From Bryoerythrophyllum caledonicum (lineage: Eukaryota > Streptophyta > Bryopsida > Pottiales > Pottiaceae), in NCBI GenBank assembly GCA_963971425.1, contig OZ020518.1, positions 18,728,990 through 18,792,989 on the forward strand: DNA of 64,000 nucleotides, read 5' to 3'. The notes under the pieces are model-generated. The model had not been told where the DNA came from and did no database searches. It saw only the letters and a list, made by a program, of their open reading frames with translations. Shown here one piece after another: positions 45,916 through 56,227 of this stretch. The number at the start of each line of letters is the position of its first letter. The first letter of the stretch is position 1. A program made the translations under genes and the position numbers.

Positions 45916-46109
45916 CTTTCTGAGGACGTTGTCTAAAACATGACTATGTTCACTAGGACGTCCCGCAAAACAAATACATTTATGCTAACATCTCTGCGTT
46001 TTTCCGCCAATTTTTCATGTTTGGTGCAACATCCACCAGAATCCGAAAGCCCAAGGCACGGCCCGTTCGCAAAAACATGTTTTGAAAAACACACTAGATC
46101 ACAGCTAAC

Positions 46110-46138
46110 GTCACAAAAATCACGGGTTTCTTATAGTG
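46110..46138 (-). repeat. CACTA right terminal inverted repeat
   Basis: Reverse complement begins CACTATAAGAAACCCGTG; followed by CTT at 46139-46141. Confidence 0.9.
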
Positions 46139-46245
46139 CTTCTTGCAAAAATGCGGTGACAAAGATTGCATCGGACGGAGTCGGTTTTCCTGCCTTGTAC
46201 TTCAGTGATTTCAATACACCATGGAGACCAAGGTTTGGTGGCCAT
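46139..46245 (-). pseudogene. hAT transposase gene, 5' segment with first half of BED zinc finger
   Basis: ATG at 46245 opens MATKPWSPWCIEITEV, followed by VRCNLCHRIFA, the Trp/aromatic and C-x2-C half of a BED finger. The reading frame stops making sense at the CACTA border. The segment beginning at 23489 supplies the missing half in the same phase (HYPKH as the His pair) once the CTT duplication is counted once. The promoter-like module D lies about 250 bp upstream. Confidence 0.75.
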
Positions 46246-46495
46246 TCTGATAGGTGTAGTATCGAGAAATGAACAAACGTGATAAGTAGTATGTGGAAGA
46301 AATATCATGAGTTCCGAAAGAAACTCTGATATTGAAGACTTCCGAACTCGATGATTACCAAGCAATAGATACATAATGCAGCTGAAAGCTCTTGGGAAAT
46401 AAAAGTTCAGAAGTGAAGTGAGGGTCCATGTGCTGTTTTCTTTATACTCACGATGATTCTGACCGTTGGAAGACGATTCATTGTCAATCTAATAA

Positions 46496-46625
46496 GGGAC
46501 AGGGGAGCTGTCGTGAGAAGGCCGTCCGCTGCGGCGATCAGCCCAACGGACGGCCATGGCGGACGGCCGTGCAGACGGAATAGGCGGTCGGCCGGGGCTG
46601 CGGACAGCTATTTACCCCCGGGTAA
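46496..46625 (-). promoter_or_regulatory. GC-rich promoter-like module D, upstream of the split hAT gene
   Basis: CGGACGGCC, GGCCGTCCG and GCGGTCGGCCGGGG words lie on both strands. On the minus strand GCGGACGGCC is followed by TTCTCAC, as in modules A-C, but I see no TATA box. It abuts the 3' end of the second gypsy element, which may have inserted into it. Confidence 0.5.
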
Positions 46626-47132
46626 ACTGACAAAACTCGTTATGTCACCGGACGTCCTGATAGGCCCGAGGACGTCCTTCGTCCGCACGTCAGGGACGTC
46701 GAGCGTCTTGACAACCCTGTCCCTGGCGCTCCCGGTCTCTTCCGTGCAGTCCGGACTTGTCGCTCCACCATTCGCCTTCTGCTGGTCAACCCGACCCCGG
46801 GTTGACTCATCTGGGCTGATGGTGACCGGCTGGTCCTTTTCGTAGAACCGGTAGGGCTTCAACTTGTTGATGTTGACAAGGATTGGATTTGGCTCAAAGT
46901 GATCCACCATGACCAGGAGGGCCGTGTTGTTAGGTAACCGGTATTGGATCTGGTAAGGCCCGAACCACCGGCTTTTAAATTTTCCGGCGTGATCCTTGTG
47001 GCCCTTAGGATACTAAAGCACGTGGTCTCCTAGCTGAAAATCCTTCTGCTTACAGTGTTGCTGACTCCATAACGCTCGGTCCCATTGCTTTAGGCCAACC
47101 CAGTCCTGGGCTAACGACCGGTAACTGTCTAT
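46608..47132 (-). pseudogene. Integrase C-terminus of the second gypsy element
   Basis: In the pol frame: AQDWVGLKQWDRALWSQQH, GPYQIQYRLPNNTALLV and VNINKLKPYRF, typical of the gypsy integrase C-terminal domain. TAG at 47013 replaces Trp in VLWYPKGHK and TAG at 47133 precedes it. The frame ends at TAA 46608. No 3' LTR is seen between here and the hAT gene. Confidence 0.7.
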
Positions 47133-49601
47133 CTACTCTAAGTCAACTACCCGGGCTGTCAAGACCCTGGTTGAGTGGTAGTCCCGCTCGCCCGTCACCG
47201 TTTTTGTTGGCACGATGTACTCCGTTGGCATGAGTGGGTGCAACCTGTACACGAGTTGGAATGAAGTGTGCCCGATGGAGACTTTGTACGCCGTCCGGTA
47301 GGAAAACAACACCCTCGAGAGGTGCTCATCCCAGTCCGTCCGTTGATCATTTACAAGTTTGATCAAAAGCCGGCCAATCACCTTGTTAGTGCTCTCTGCC
47401 TGGCCATTACCTTGGGGATAATAAGTGGTGGACGTCCGGTGTTGGAGCAAAAAATGATCCACGACGTATTCAATTGCCTCATTGATAAAATGAGTACCCT
47501 GATCACTGACTAGGGTCAACGGGCACCCGTACCAAGTCAGGATCTGCTCATAGATGAAGCGAGCACTAACCGCTGTAGAGTTAGTCTTCAGTGCCCGGGC
47601 TTCCACCCACTTGGTGGCATAGTCGGTGGCGACCAGGATATACCGGCAGCCTGACCGGGCTGCCATGGGCTTGATGGGGCCAATGAAATCCAGCCCCCAC
47701 TTCATGAACGGCTGCGCGGACATACTGGTCACCAATTGGGCATGTCCGGTGTTCGCCATCCCGCCGACCCCCTGGCACTTGTCACATGCCCGGCAATAGT
47801 CAAAAACATTCCAGTGGATGGTCGGCCACCAATACCCGGCGTCAAGAATCTTCCGAGCAGTGATTTCTTGGAAAAAATGTCCACCGCTGACGCCGTTGTA
47901 CAGCTCCTTCATGATCAGGTCAGATTGCTCCGGGTCCAAAACCCGCCGGAGGATGAGGTCTTGGCCACGTTTGTAAAGGATCCCTTCAATGAGGGTGAAT
48001 GACAGCGACTTCAAGATCAGCTTCTGTTGCTCTTCCTTGGTCAACTCCGAGCGTAGGATGCCAGTCCGGAGATATGACACCACATCCGCCATCCACTCCG
48101 ACTGGACATAAAACAGCCCGGCGTCACCGGTCTGGTCTTCAATGCCAGTGGTCGGCTCTCCATTGAGTAGTCTGGATAGTACATCAACGACTCTATGTGA
48201 CTTCCCCGGCTTATAGACCACTGTGAAGTCATATTCCTGGAACAAAAGTAACCACCGGGCAATCCTCCCGGACACCTGGAGCTTGTTAACCAAATAAATC
48301 AAAGCCATGTGATCAACATAAAATACCACTTTATTAGCCAATAAATAATGCCGATACCTGTTTAAGGCATACACCATTGCCACGGCTTCACGCTCCATGG
48401 TTGTATAATTTTTCTTGGCTGAATTCAGCAGCCTAGATGCATAGGAGATGGGCTGGTCGCCTTTGCCGGTCGGGTTCTCGGCTAGCATTGCCCCTACGGC
48501 AAGGTTGGAGGCATCCGTGTGGATGTGGAACTCCAAGTCCCACTGTGGGACAATCAAGATTGAGGCGTCCTGGTAACGTCGTTTGATGTCCAGCCATGCT
48601 GCCTCAGATTGGTGGGTCCAAACAAACTCTTGAGTCTTACGCATGAGTCTGGTGATTGGCTCCATGATGTGGGCGTAGGATTTAATGTGAATCCTATTGA
48701 ATTGGGCAAACCTGTTGAACACTTGAATGTCCACCGGCTTGGTGGGCCTGGGCATTTGCTTGACTGCCTCTAACTTCTTCGGGTCCGGAAACATCCCGGC
48801 TTTAGACACAATGTGTCTGAGGATGATTCCAAAGAAGACCAGGAAGACACACTTCTCCGGGTTTAGGCTGATGCCGTACTCTCAGCACTTCTCAATACAC
48901 TTCTGAAGCTTCTCAAGAAGAGTGACCATGTCACTGTAGACAGTAAAGTCATCCAAGAACAACTTCATAAATATGTCGATGTAGTCCCGGAAGGCCTTGT
49001 TCAACGCTCGCTGGTAGGTAGGGGGTGCATTCCTCAACCCGAATGGCATAACAATCCACACAAAAGCACCCTAGTCCGTCACGAAGGCAGTCTTATACCG
49101 GTCTTCCGGTGCTATCTTGATCTGGTGGTACCCGAAATACCCATCCAGGAATGAATACATGTCATGGCCAGCCACAGTGTCCAGGACTTCCTCAATGAAC
49201 GGCAGCGGATACAGGTCTTTCTTTGTGGCAACATTTAACTTCCGGAAGTCAATGCAAATCCGAAGTTTTCCGTTCTTCTTCGGGACTATGACTATGGGGG
49301 ACAGCCAGATTGCATCCTCCACCGGGCTGATAAACCCGGCTTGTAAAAGTTTGTCAAGGTCATTCTTGACAATACTTGCGTAATTCGGGTTCATCCGGTA
49401 CCGGGCCTGATGAGCCGGCGGGATGTCTTTCTCCAACTCAATCCGGTGTTCAGCCAAAGAGGGTGGAATACCTTTGAGATCCTTATATGTCCATGCAAAC
49501 ACGTCCTTATATGCATGGAATAGAGCTTCCGCCCAGGCCATGAGTTCCGGGGTCAAGTCGGCATTGACTTGGAGATACTTGGGCTCTTCCGGTGTCCCCA
49601 C
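47133..49601 (-). pseudogene. Reverse transcriptase, RNase H and integrase of the second gypsy element
   Basis: RT has RICIDFRKLNVATKKDLYP, SFLDGYFGYHQI and FLDDFTVYSD. RNase H has [26 protein letters not shown] and [12 protein letters not shown]. Integrase has [25 protein letters not shown] and [12 protein letters not shown], with Asp, Asp and Glu in place. The first His of its zinc site appears to be Tyr ([10 protein letters not shown]). TAG at 49071 replaces Trp (TDWGAF) and TGA at 48882 replaces a likely Arg codon (KCREYG). This is a plant Tat/Athila-like lineage by eye. All breaks are single substitutions consistent with C-to-T or G-to-A. Confidence 0.88.
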
Positions 49602-49616
49602 ATTGATCTTTTGGAG

Positions 49617-51230
49617 CTACTCAGCCTCGGGTAGACTCCAGCCGGCAACCTTCATGGACTGCGCCTTAACTTGGGCAGATGTCTCATCGACCCGGATGTC
49701 GCCCTCAGTGTAAGTATAAAAGTGGGCCGGGTACTCTCCCGGCTGGGCTGCTGCTGGAGTGTCCTGGTGGTCCTCGGAGTCATACCGGCCTTGCAAAAAT
49801 GGGCCCGTCACTACCGAGCTTCCTTGCTGTTCCGGAGCTGGGTCATGTTCCAGTGCGGGGCTGAAGTGCGGAAAAGTTATCGTGCCGACTGCCAAAACCT
49901 TGGGTTCAGTCGCCAGCCACCAGGCTTCTTCTTCCTCCGTTAGTCCTTGTGCAAAGTTGTAACACACCAATACCGTTGGAAGCTTCGGCCAAGGACCGGT
50001 CTTTGGATTCACCCGGACGGTCTTGACTGTTTCAGCACCCCGAATGGTCACCAGGTTGTTACCCCAATCATGGGTAGCCTTTGCATCAATCAACCAAGGT
50101 CGCCCAAGAAGCATGCTATATGCTTCGTTCACTTCCTTGTTGTAAATGACCGCCAGAGTGATCAAGTAAGGAATGTCATGAATGTAAATTTTTACATTCT
50201 TGATCAGTCCAATCAGTTCCACCGTGGTTTGATGAGCCATCTTCAGCCGATATGGTGTCGGCTGAGTTGCTCCGAGACCCAGCCTCTTCCGTTCCTCCTC
50301 AGTGATCAGGTTGACTACAGACCCGCCGTCGATGAGAACACTAGCTAGTGTGCCATTGCCCACCCTAACTGTCATCACCGGTAAGTTCCGGTCAACATCC
50401 ATTGAAGATGTCAACATCGGGTTGATCTCCGGGATTGGATTTGATAGGTCCGGGGTCGGGCCAGTTGTGCCTGCTGTTGTAGCCGCCGGAGGGTTCGTGA
50501 CTGGGAAAAGATGGGCCCTCATGTAATCACTGAGGTTGGGTGCCATGTGCACGAGCTGCCTAACCGTCACTATGACCGGACTCTCCAGTATTTTCCGGTT
50601 CACATTTTGAAAAACTTCATCCGGGCTGGTGTTCGGGACTGGCTGTAATGCCGGTCGAGGAGACTGGAGTATATCTGCGTCTGGAAATTCTGCCCAGTCT
50701 GTTGTTAGTGGTGCTTCACCTTCTTCTTCTGGGATCGCCGGAAGGCCTGCCGATGACCCAGCCCGGTCTTCAGCCTCCTCTCGCTGGATATCTTGGATTG
50801 TCTTGATCATGTCATCCCGGAGACGCTCTTCGGCCGCCCACTGGTCTGGTGTCCAGTTGGTTCGAGCTTCAGGTACCTTGTCTTCCTGATCAGGTGGGGA
50901 CAAGCTAGCCTTCAACCGCTGTGCTCTAGTGAGACTAGCTACCTCAACCTCCGCTTCTTCTTCGAGCAGCCGAATGGTGACGCTACTCACCTGGTGTTCG
51001 GGTTTTCCTTGTGCTTTGGCGGAAGAGGCTTGAAACGCCTCCCATTCATGCCTATGCGGGCAATTGTAGTGCCGATGACCGGGTTGCTTGCATAAAACAC
51101 ATATCTCCGGCTCGTTACTTCTCATGTTGAAGTTTCCTCTGGGTCGTACATATTGAGGCGTGGAGTAACTTCCCTGACTTGATTGAGGTTGGGAGTTCCC
51201 AGTGGCCGGCTTGATGATGACTTCATTCAC
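49617..51230 (-). CDS. Nucleocapsid knuckle and protease of the second gypsy element
   Basis: The 537-codon frame begins near the zinc knuckle CVLCKQPGHRHYNC (intact C-x2-C-x4-H-x4-C). It continues through a long acidic, Pro-rich linker to a retropepsin-like domain with VLIDGGSVVNLI; DGGS is the usual form in plant Tat-type proteases. MLLGRPWLIDAKATHDWG follows. TAG at 49617 separates it from the RT frame, with which it is in phase. The true start lies further upstream in a different frame; the frames meet near 51230. Confidence 0.8.
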   Translation of the reverse strand: MNEVIIKPATGNSQPQSSQGSYSTPQYVRPRGNFNMRSNEPEICVLCKQPGHRHYNCPHRHEWEAFQASSAKAQGKPEHQVSSVTIRLLEEEAEVEVASLTRAQRLKASLSPPDQEDKVPEARTNWTPDQWAAEERLRDDMIKTIQDIQREEAEDRAGSSAGLPAIPEEEGEAPLTTDWAEFPDADILQSPRPALQPVPNTSPDEVFQNVNRKILESPVIVTVRQLVHMAPNLSDYMRAHLFPVTNPPAATTAGTTGPTPDLSNPIPEINPMLTSSMDVDRNLPVMTVRVGNGTLASVLIDGGSVVNLITEEERKRLGLGATQPTPYRLKMAHQTTVELIGLIKNVKIYIHDIPYLITLAVIYNKEVNEAYSMLLGRPWLIDAKATHDWGNNLVTIRGAETVKTVRVNPKTGPWPKLPTVLVCYNFAQGLTEEEEAWWLATEPKVLAVGTITFPHFSPALEHDPAPEQQGSSVVTGPFLQGRYDSEDHQDTPAAAQPGEYPAHFYTYTEGDIRVDETSAQVKAQSMKVAGWSLPEAE

Positions 51231-53596
51231 CCTGATTGTGTTACTATCATTGGTCCTTTCCGCTCTACCTTGGGAGTTTTCCGGGTTGAACCAGCATTGA
51301 GCGTCCGTGTGGCTCGATCGCTTGCAGCCATTGCAATACTTCCAGAATGCCTCCTAGGCTGGTGCATTGCTGGCCAGGCGAGACCCCTTGCTACCTCCAT
51401 CACTTCTCCGGACTTCAACCTAGGTTGGCTTCCCGGTGGAGTCGGTAGAGTTTTCTTTACATCTTAGAGCTGCATCAACCAGCTCCGTTAAATTCCTGAC
51501 CGCTACAACATTGGTAGGCACCTTGATGTAGTGCAGTAGTCCAGCCCGGAAATTAATAAGCCGGAAACCCTTGCCGGGTCTGACTGTAAACACTTAATTA
51601 GAGTTATAAACCGGTCATAGTAGTCTTGGATCTTCTCCCGGTCCTCCTGCTTGAATGATTTCAGCTTCCGGTAGACCGCCTCATCTGTGGTCTGCTCCCG
51701 ATATCGGCGCCGAAATGCCGCTCTGGCCTCCTCCCAAGTACAATCCAGGTGGTTCTCCTGAAATGTTTCATACCAGGCTCCCACCTTATTGATCAAGGTA
51801 GCGCGAAACAAATTAATAATTATTTGATCCTCGCGCTCGTCATTATACCACAATGTGCGCTCAAATTGCCGGATATGCGCATTCGGGTTACCTCCTTCCT
51901 TGTACTAGACATAAGGTAAAGGTTTTCGATGATCCAATGCCCTTGTGGTTGGGAAACTCCGAGCTGCTGGTTCCGGTGGCCTCCCCGGGTCTGCTGCCAA
52001 GGCTAGCGGTCCTGGAGGGTCACCGGGCGGCCAATAACTCCGAACACCTCGACCGTCGTCCTAGGTAACTGGGTGCCCGGCTTCCGGCGGAGCAGCTCTC
52101 CGGATATCCACCGGTGAATAAATCCCACCCGTGAGATGATCCATATAGTCCACCGGCATTGCCGGTCTTTGGCTTGGTCCATATGGTGTGATAGTACTCC
52201 CCAGGTTGATAGTCGGACCTGGGTATGTACCTAGGTCCGTTGCCCCATGTATTAGGGCTGGAGTTAGAGCCGGTCGTCCACCTGGGCATGTGGTTTGCCA
52301 CTCACTAGGGCCGGGTATCCTTGGTGGAAGTCCGCGTGCTCCGTAAAACTCCTCTTGGGAGACATTCCGCCACCTGGCCAACGGGTCTCGTGGTGGTAGT
52401 TCGGTGTGAACGGGCTGCTTGGGTGGTTCCATAATCGTCTTGGATTCTTGCCAAAGACGGTAAGATTCTTGCTACATAGCCCGGGCTTGCTCCTTCTTCC
52501 TTTCTAGCTCCTGGTATTGGGCATATAGACGCTGGTCCTCCAACCGTTGTCTCACCGCTTCCTGCCGGCGAATCGCTTGCTCCTGATCCTTTAAGGAGCC
52601 CATAACATCGGCTAGGTTAGGCACTGGCCTGAACGCCAGCGGCTCGCCCCCGCCACGTCCGACTAGCTCTTGAAGCTCTCTCATCTGAGTACGGTATAGG
52701 TCCTCTCTGGCCTTCCGGTGTTGTGCCTTCTATTCGGCTTGTGACTGGGCTCTCCAAGCCTCATATCGCCGGTAGTCCTCCGGGGTGTCTTCGGCCGGTT
52801 CCGGAAAAAATTCTTTTGGAAATGGGGGTGCTATCGGTGATAAGTGAATTGGGTCAGTAGCCCGGTGTCCAGGGGCTGGGAGCCCCATGTGTGGTCCATA
52901 CCTCCTTGGCTAGTCTAATTCCAGCCGCCTTCTCATCCGCTCCAGGCTATCCGGCAAGTTGGCTGGTGTGCAGTTCTCCTTCGATGTTTGGGGTAGATTG
53001 AGCGCTTCATCAAAATGTACCCTTATGCTGACCGCATTGGGGTCCTCGTGCCAATGATATACGGTTGGGGTTTTCTCCATGTGGAAGTCCCTTCATTGTA
53101 TCTCCAGTTGTCTTCCATCTTTGCCAATTGGCTGCCATTTCCCCCCTCCTGGAGGATGTTGACCGTCGGATTGAGCTCCGGATTGTCCGCCGGGTTTGCT
53201 TCCTGGATAGTCCGGTCTCTCCAATTCCATGTCTCTCTCGTGTGGTGAATGTGAGGCTTGTTGTACGCTGGTCTTCGAGCTCATATGTGGTCCGCCCATG
53301 ACCGTGTTAACTTCCAATTTGTCCGGCCGCAATACTAGCCGGGTTGTACGCGGTTGCTGGAATTGACTCCCTACATCTCCTAGACCTCCTCCTCCCTGGT
53401 CACCATCCATGCTGAGTGAATTGTCCTCCGCTTCCGTGACTGACTTCACGTGTTGGTCTGGTCGACTTGTCTTGCCAGCTACTTCAGTATCCGGTCTTTC
53501 TTGGGTGCCCGAGTAGTTATCAGGGATCTCCTTTGTCCTTCGTCCCTCCTGTGGTCCTCCCTTTCCGGGTGCCGATATACTGCCCTGGTCATGCAA
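51231..53596 (-). pseudogene. Gag of the second gypsy element, broken
   Basis: One frame holds several open blocks: 53596-53093 (Gly/Gln-rich), 52684-52472 (coiled, RRQEAVRQRLEDQRLYAQYQ), 52432-52061 (Pro-rich), and 51853-51503. The last is a clear retrotransposon-gag region with INLFRATLINKVGAWYETF, WEEARAAFRRRYREQ and LKSFKQEDREKIQDYYDRF. Stops separate the blocks. This frame ends at TGA 51227, overlapping the pol frame, so a programmed frameshift or a mutation joins gag to pol. Confidence 0.7.
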
Positions 53597-53904
53597 TCCC
53601 GCCAGCCATCCACTGTCTTTTCTCGTATCCGGTTAGCAGTGCATTTCTCTAGTCTAGGTGTTGCCTAGTGAGTAGTGTCCGCATACTGTAGCTGGAATTT
53701 TCCTTTGCAACTTTTTACCTACTAAACATAACATCAAAATTTCCCATTTTCTTTTTCTTTTTAATTTTTAATTTGAAGGATGTGTTTCCGGAAACTTACC
53801 TGGTTCGGGTGCACCATCCCCCTTCTAGAGTAGAACAGTCCCCTTGTCCAGGTGATACGTCGGTGTTGATTTCAACTGGAAGCCTTCTAGTCTGCAGGTG
53901 TCGC

Positions 53905-54930
53905 CAGAAATGATTGGTTGGCAGGTTTGGGACTCCGGGCTAGCTGCAGCTGGAAATCTCGGGTCTCCGGCTGTCACTGGAAGTGATTAGAACGTCGGGT
54001 TGGAACTCCGCGCTGGCTGCAGTTGGAAGCCTCCGGGTCTTCGGGTGTCGTTGGAAGTGATCAGATGGCCGTGTTGGAACTTCGGGTTGATTTCAGCTTG
54101 AAGGCCTCCGGGTCTCCGGGTGTCACAGAAGTGATGAGATGGCCGGGTTGGGACTCCGGGCTCGCTGCAGTTGGAAGCCTCTGGGTCTTCGGGTCTCCAG
54201 GTATGGCTGGAAGTGATCAGATGGCCGGGTTGGGACTCCGGGTTGTTTTCAGCTTGAAGGCCTCCGGGTCTCCGGGTGTCACTGGAAATGATCAGATGGC
54301 CGGGTTGGAACTCTGGGCTGGCTGCAGCTAGAAACCTTCGGGTCTCCGGCTGTCAATGGAAGTGATCAGATGGCCGGGTTGGGACTCCGGGCTGGCTGCA
54401 GCTGGAAGCCTCCGGGTCTCCGGGTGCCGCTGGAAGTGATCAGATGGCCGGGGTCGGACTCCGGGCTGGCTGCCGCAGGAAGCCTCCGGGTTTCGGGTGT
54501 TACTGGAAGTCGCCCGATGTCCGGGTTGAGACTCCAGGTTGGCTTCAGCTGGAAGGCCTCTCGATCTCCGGGTATCACCGAAAGTGAGCTGACGGCCGAG
54601 TTGGGACTCCCAGTTGACGTTAGCTGGAAGGTTTCATGGTCTCCGGGTGTCCCCGGAAGTGCTCGGATGTCCAGGTTGGGAGTCCGGGTTGATTTCAGCT
54701 GGGAGGCCTCTGGGTCTCCGGGTGTCACTAGAAATAATCGGATGGCTGGGTTGGGACTCCGGGCTGGCTGCAGCTGAAAGCCTCCAGGTCTCCGGGTATC
54801 ACCGGAAGTGAGTTGATAGCCGGGTTGGAACTCCGGGTTGACGTCAGCTGGAAGGTCTCCTAGTCTCTAGGTGTCACCGGAAGTGCTCGGATGACCGGGT
54901 TGGGAGTCCGGATTGATTTCAGCCAAAACT
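53905..54930 (-). repeat. Minisatellite of about 74-bp units, some 13 copies, in the gypsy-2 leader
   Basis: GGAAGTGATCAGATGGCCGG, then TTGGGACTCCGGGCTGGCTG, then CAGCTGGAAGCCTCCGGGTC recur about every 74-75 bp, first near 53970 and last near 54877. Confidence 0.92.
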
Positions 54931-54954
54931 ACATGGAAAGCTACTTCTAAAACT

Positions 54955-55105
54955 GCCCTAAAACTGCCTCTATAACGTCCTCTTAAAACTGCCTCTAAAA
55001 CCGCCTCTGAAATTGCCTCTAGAACTGCCGCTAAACGTCTAGAAAAGTTTGCTAAACGTCAAGAAAGCTCTGCTAAACGTCAAGAAAGCTCTGCTAAACG
55101 TCTTC
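54955..55105. repeat. Short tandem repeats AACTGCCTCTAA and GCTAAACGTC-AAGAAA
   Basis: Two adjacent short-period repeats follow the minisatellite: about six AACTGCC-type units and four GCTAAACGTC units. Confidence 0.85.
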
Positions 55106-55588
55106 ATCAATTACGAAGGTGTGACTGGGAGCAAAAAAATTAAAAATCAAAAATTTGAAATGGGAAGGGGGAAAACTTTCCTGGGGATTTATTGTTGGTT
55201 GCCGCCGACCCAGGCCGGCTCCTGATGAGCTGCTGCTTGGCTTGCTCCAACTCCTGGTGACCGCCGCCTCCTGCTCCTGGGCATTGTGGGCGGGCTGGAC
55301 TGCTGCCGGGACTGGTCTGGGACTGCTGGCTGCCACCTCCAAGACGTCCAGAAACCCTAATTTTGCATTTGCTTAAAAATTACAAATATTGGGGTTTTTA
55401 CAAAAACTCACTAAAACCTAGTAGTGCATTCTATAGAGAAGCACTCTAAACCTACGATGCAACTCAAAAACCTTCAAAAATTTCAAAAAACAAGCCTCAA
55501 AATCTTAGATCTAGATCTCAAAGTTTCAAACCCTAGTTGCCTCCTTGTAGCAAGAGCCACATGATACGGACTTGTGCATGGTCGCCAA
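55106..55588 (-). other. Gypsy-2 leader with candidate primer-binding site
   Basis: On the minus strand, TTGGCGACCATGCAC follows directly after a CA-type LTR end at 55588/55589, as a primer-binding site would. Otherwise AT-rich, no gene. Confidence 0.35.
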
Positions 55589-56040
55589 TGTTAAAGGGAG
55601 GTTGATCTACAAACTCACTTTCACATAAACCCTAGAAACCCTAGAAATCCTAAGAAACCTTGATTTGCTCAAAAACACCTTATAAAACCTCAAATCACGT
55701 CGGATTTTGTTGGCTAGTTTATATTTTGTACATGGCAAAGTCTCTCCAACTCAATGTGACCTCAAAACACCTCCTAAAACTCCTCAAACCCTAACGTGTC
55801 TAAGCTCTAACTCCATGTGCACCAAACCTTAATGAAAGTCATCCGGCGGATGAACATTGGGTTGGATGGAAGTCATCCAGTTGCCTAGGTTCATCCGACT
55901 GACGGATGAAACGGGTCATGACAGAAATCATCCGCATGGCCTAGTTTCATTCGGCCAACCCAGTGGATGAAAAGCTGTCCAGGAAGGAAATCATCCGCCT
56001 GGTCAGGTTCATCCACTGGAGAGCTAAAAACTCAACCGGA
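55589..56040 (-). repeat. Candidate start of the gypsy-2 5' LTR, with GGATGAA/TTCATCC words
   Basis: Plus-strand text begins TGTTAAAGGG after GCCAA, the same junction as at 1871. The outer end is not defined. At 55850-56035, CATCCG and GGATGAA words alternate at least six times. No matching 3' LTR was found near 46.6 kb. Confidence 0.35.
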
Positions 56041-56227
56041 GTCCAAAAATGAAAATTACTATCCGGGTCCGTTAATCCTGGTTCTCCGCTTAACACAGAT
56101 CCTATGGTTTAAACTAAAAATACAATTTTTCCCTTCCTTACAATGCAAGTTCCGACCCTAAAATGCTCAATCGACTCTTGAAGCTTTTTAATTCACAACA
56201 TAAATTGAGTTCTTTAAAATGTGGGAA

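Larger units (their letters stand above)
23490..46138. mobile_element. CACTA-type DNA transposon, 22.6 kb including nested insertions
   Basis: The left end CACTACAAGAAAC and the right end, reverse complement CACTATAAGAAAC, match at 26 of 29 terminal positions. Both flanks carry CTT (23487-23489 and 46139-46141), the 3-bp target duplication expected for CACTA elements. Removing the element and one CTT restores the BED-finger reading frame of the hAT gene. ACGT-containing subterminal words cluster near both ends. No CACTA transposase is visible, so it was probably a short non-autonomous element (perhaps 2-3 kb) later filled by retroelement DNA. Confidence 0.85.

Noticed and set aside
51227-51230. 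Programmed frameshift between gag and pol of gypsy-2
   Set aside because: No slippery sequence stands out and the zinc knuckle lies on the pol side, so a plain mutation is equally likely; not claimed as a feature.
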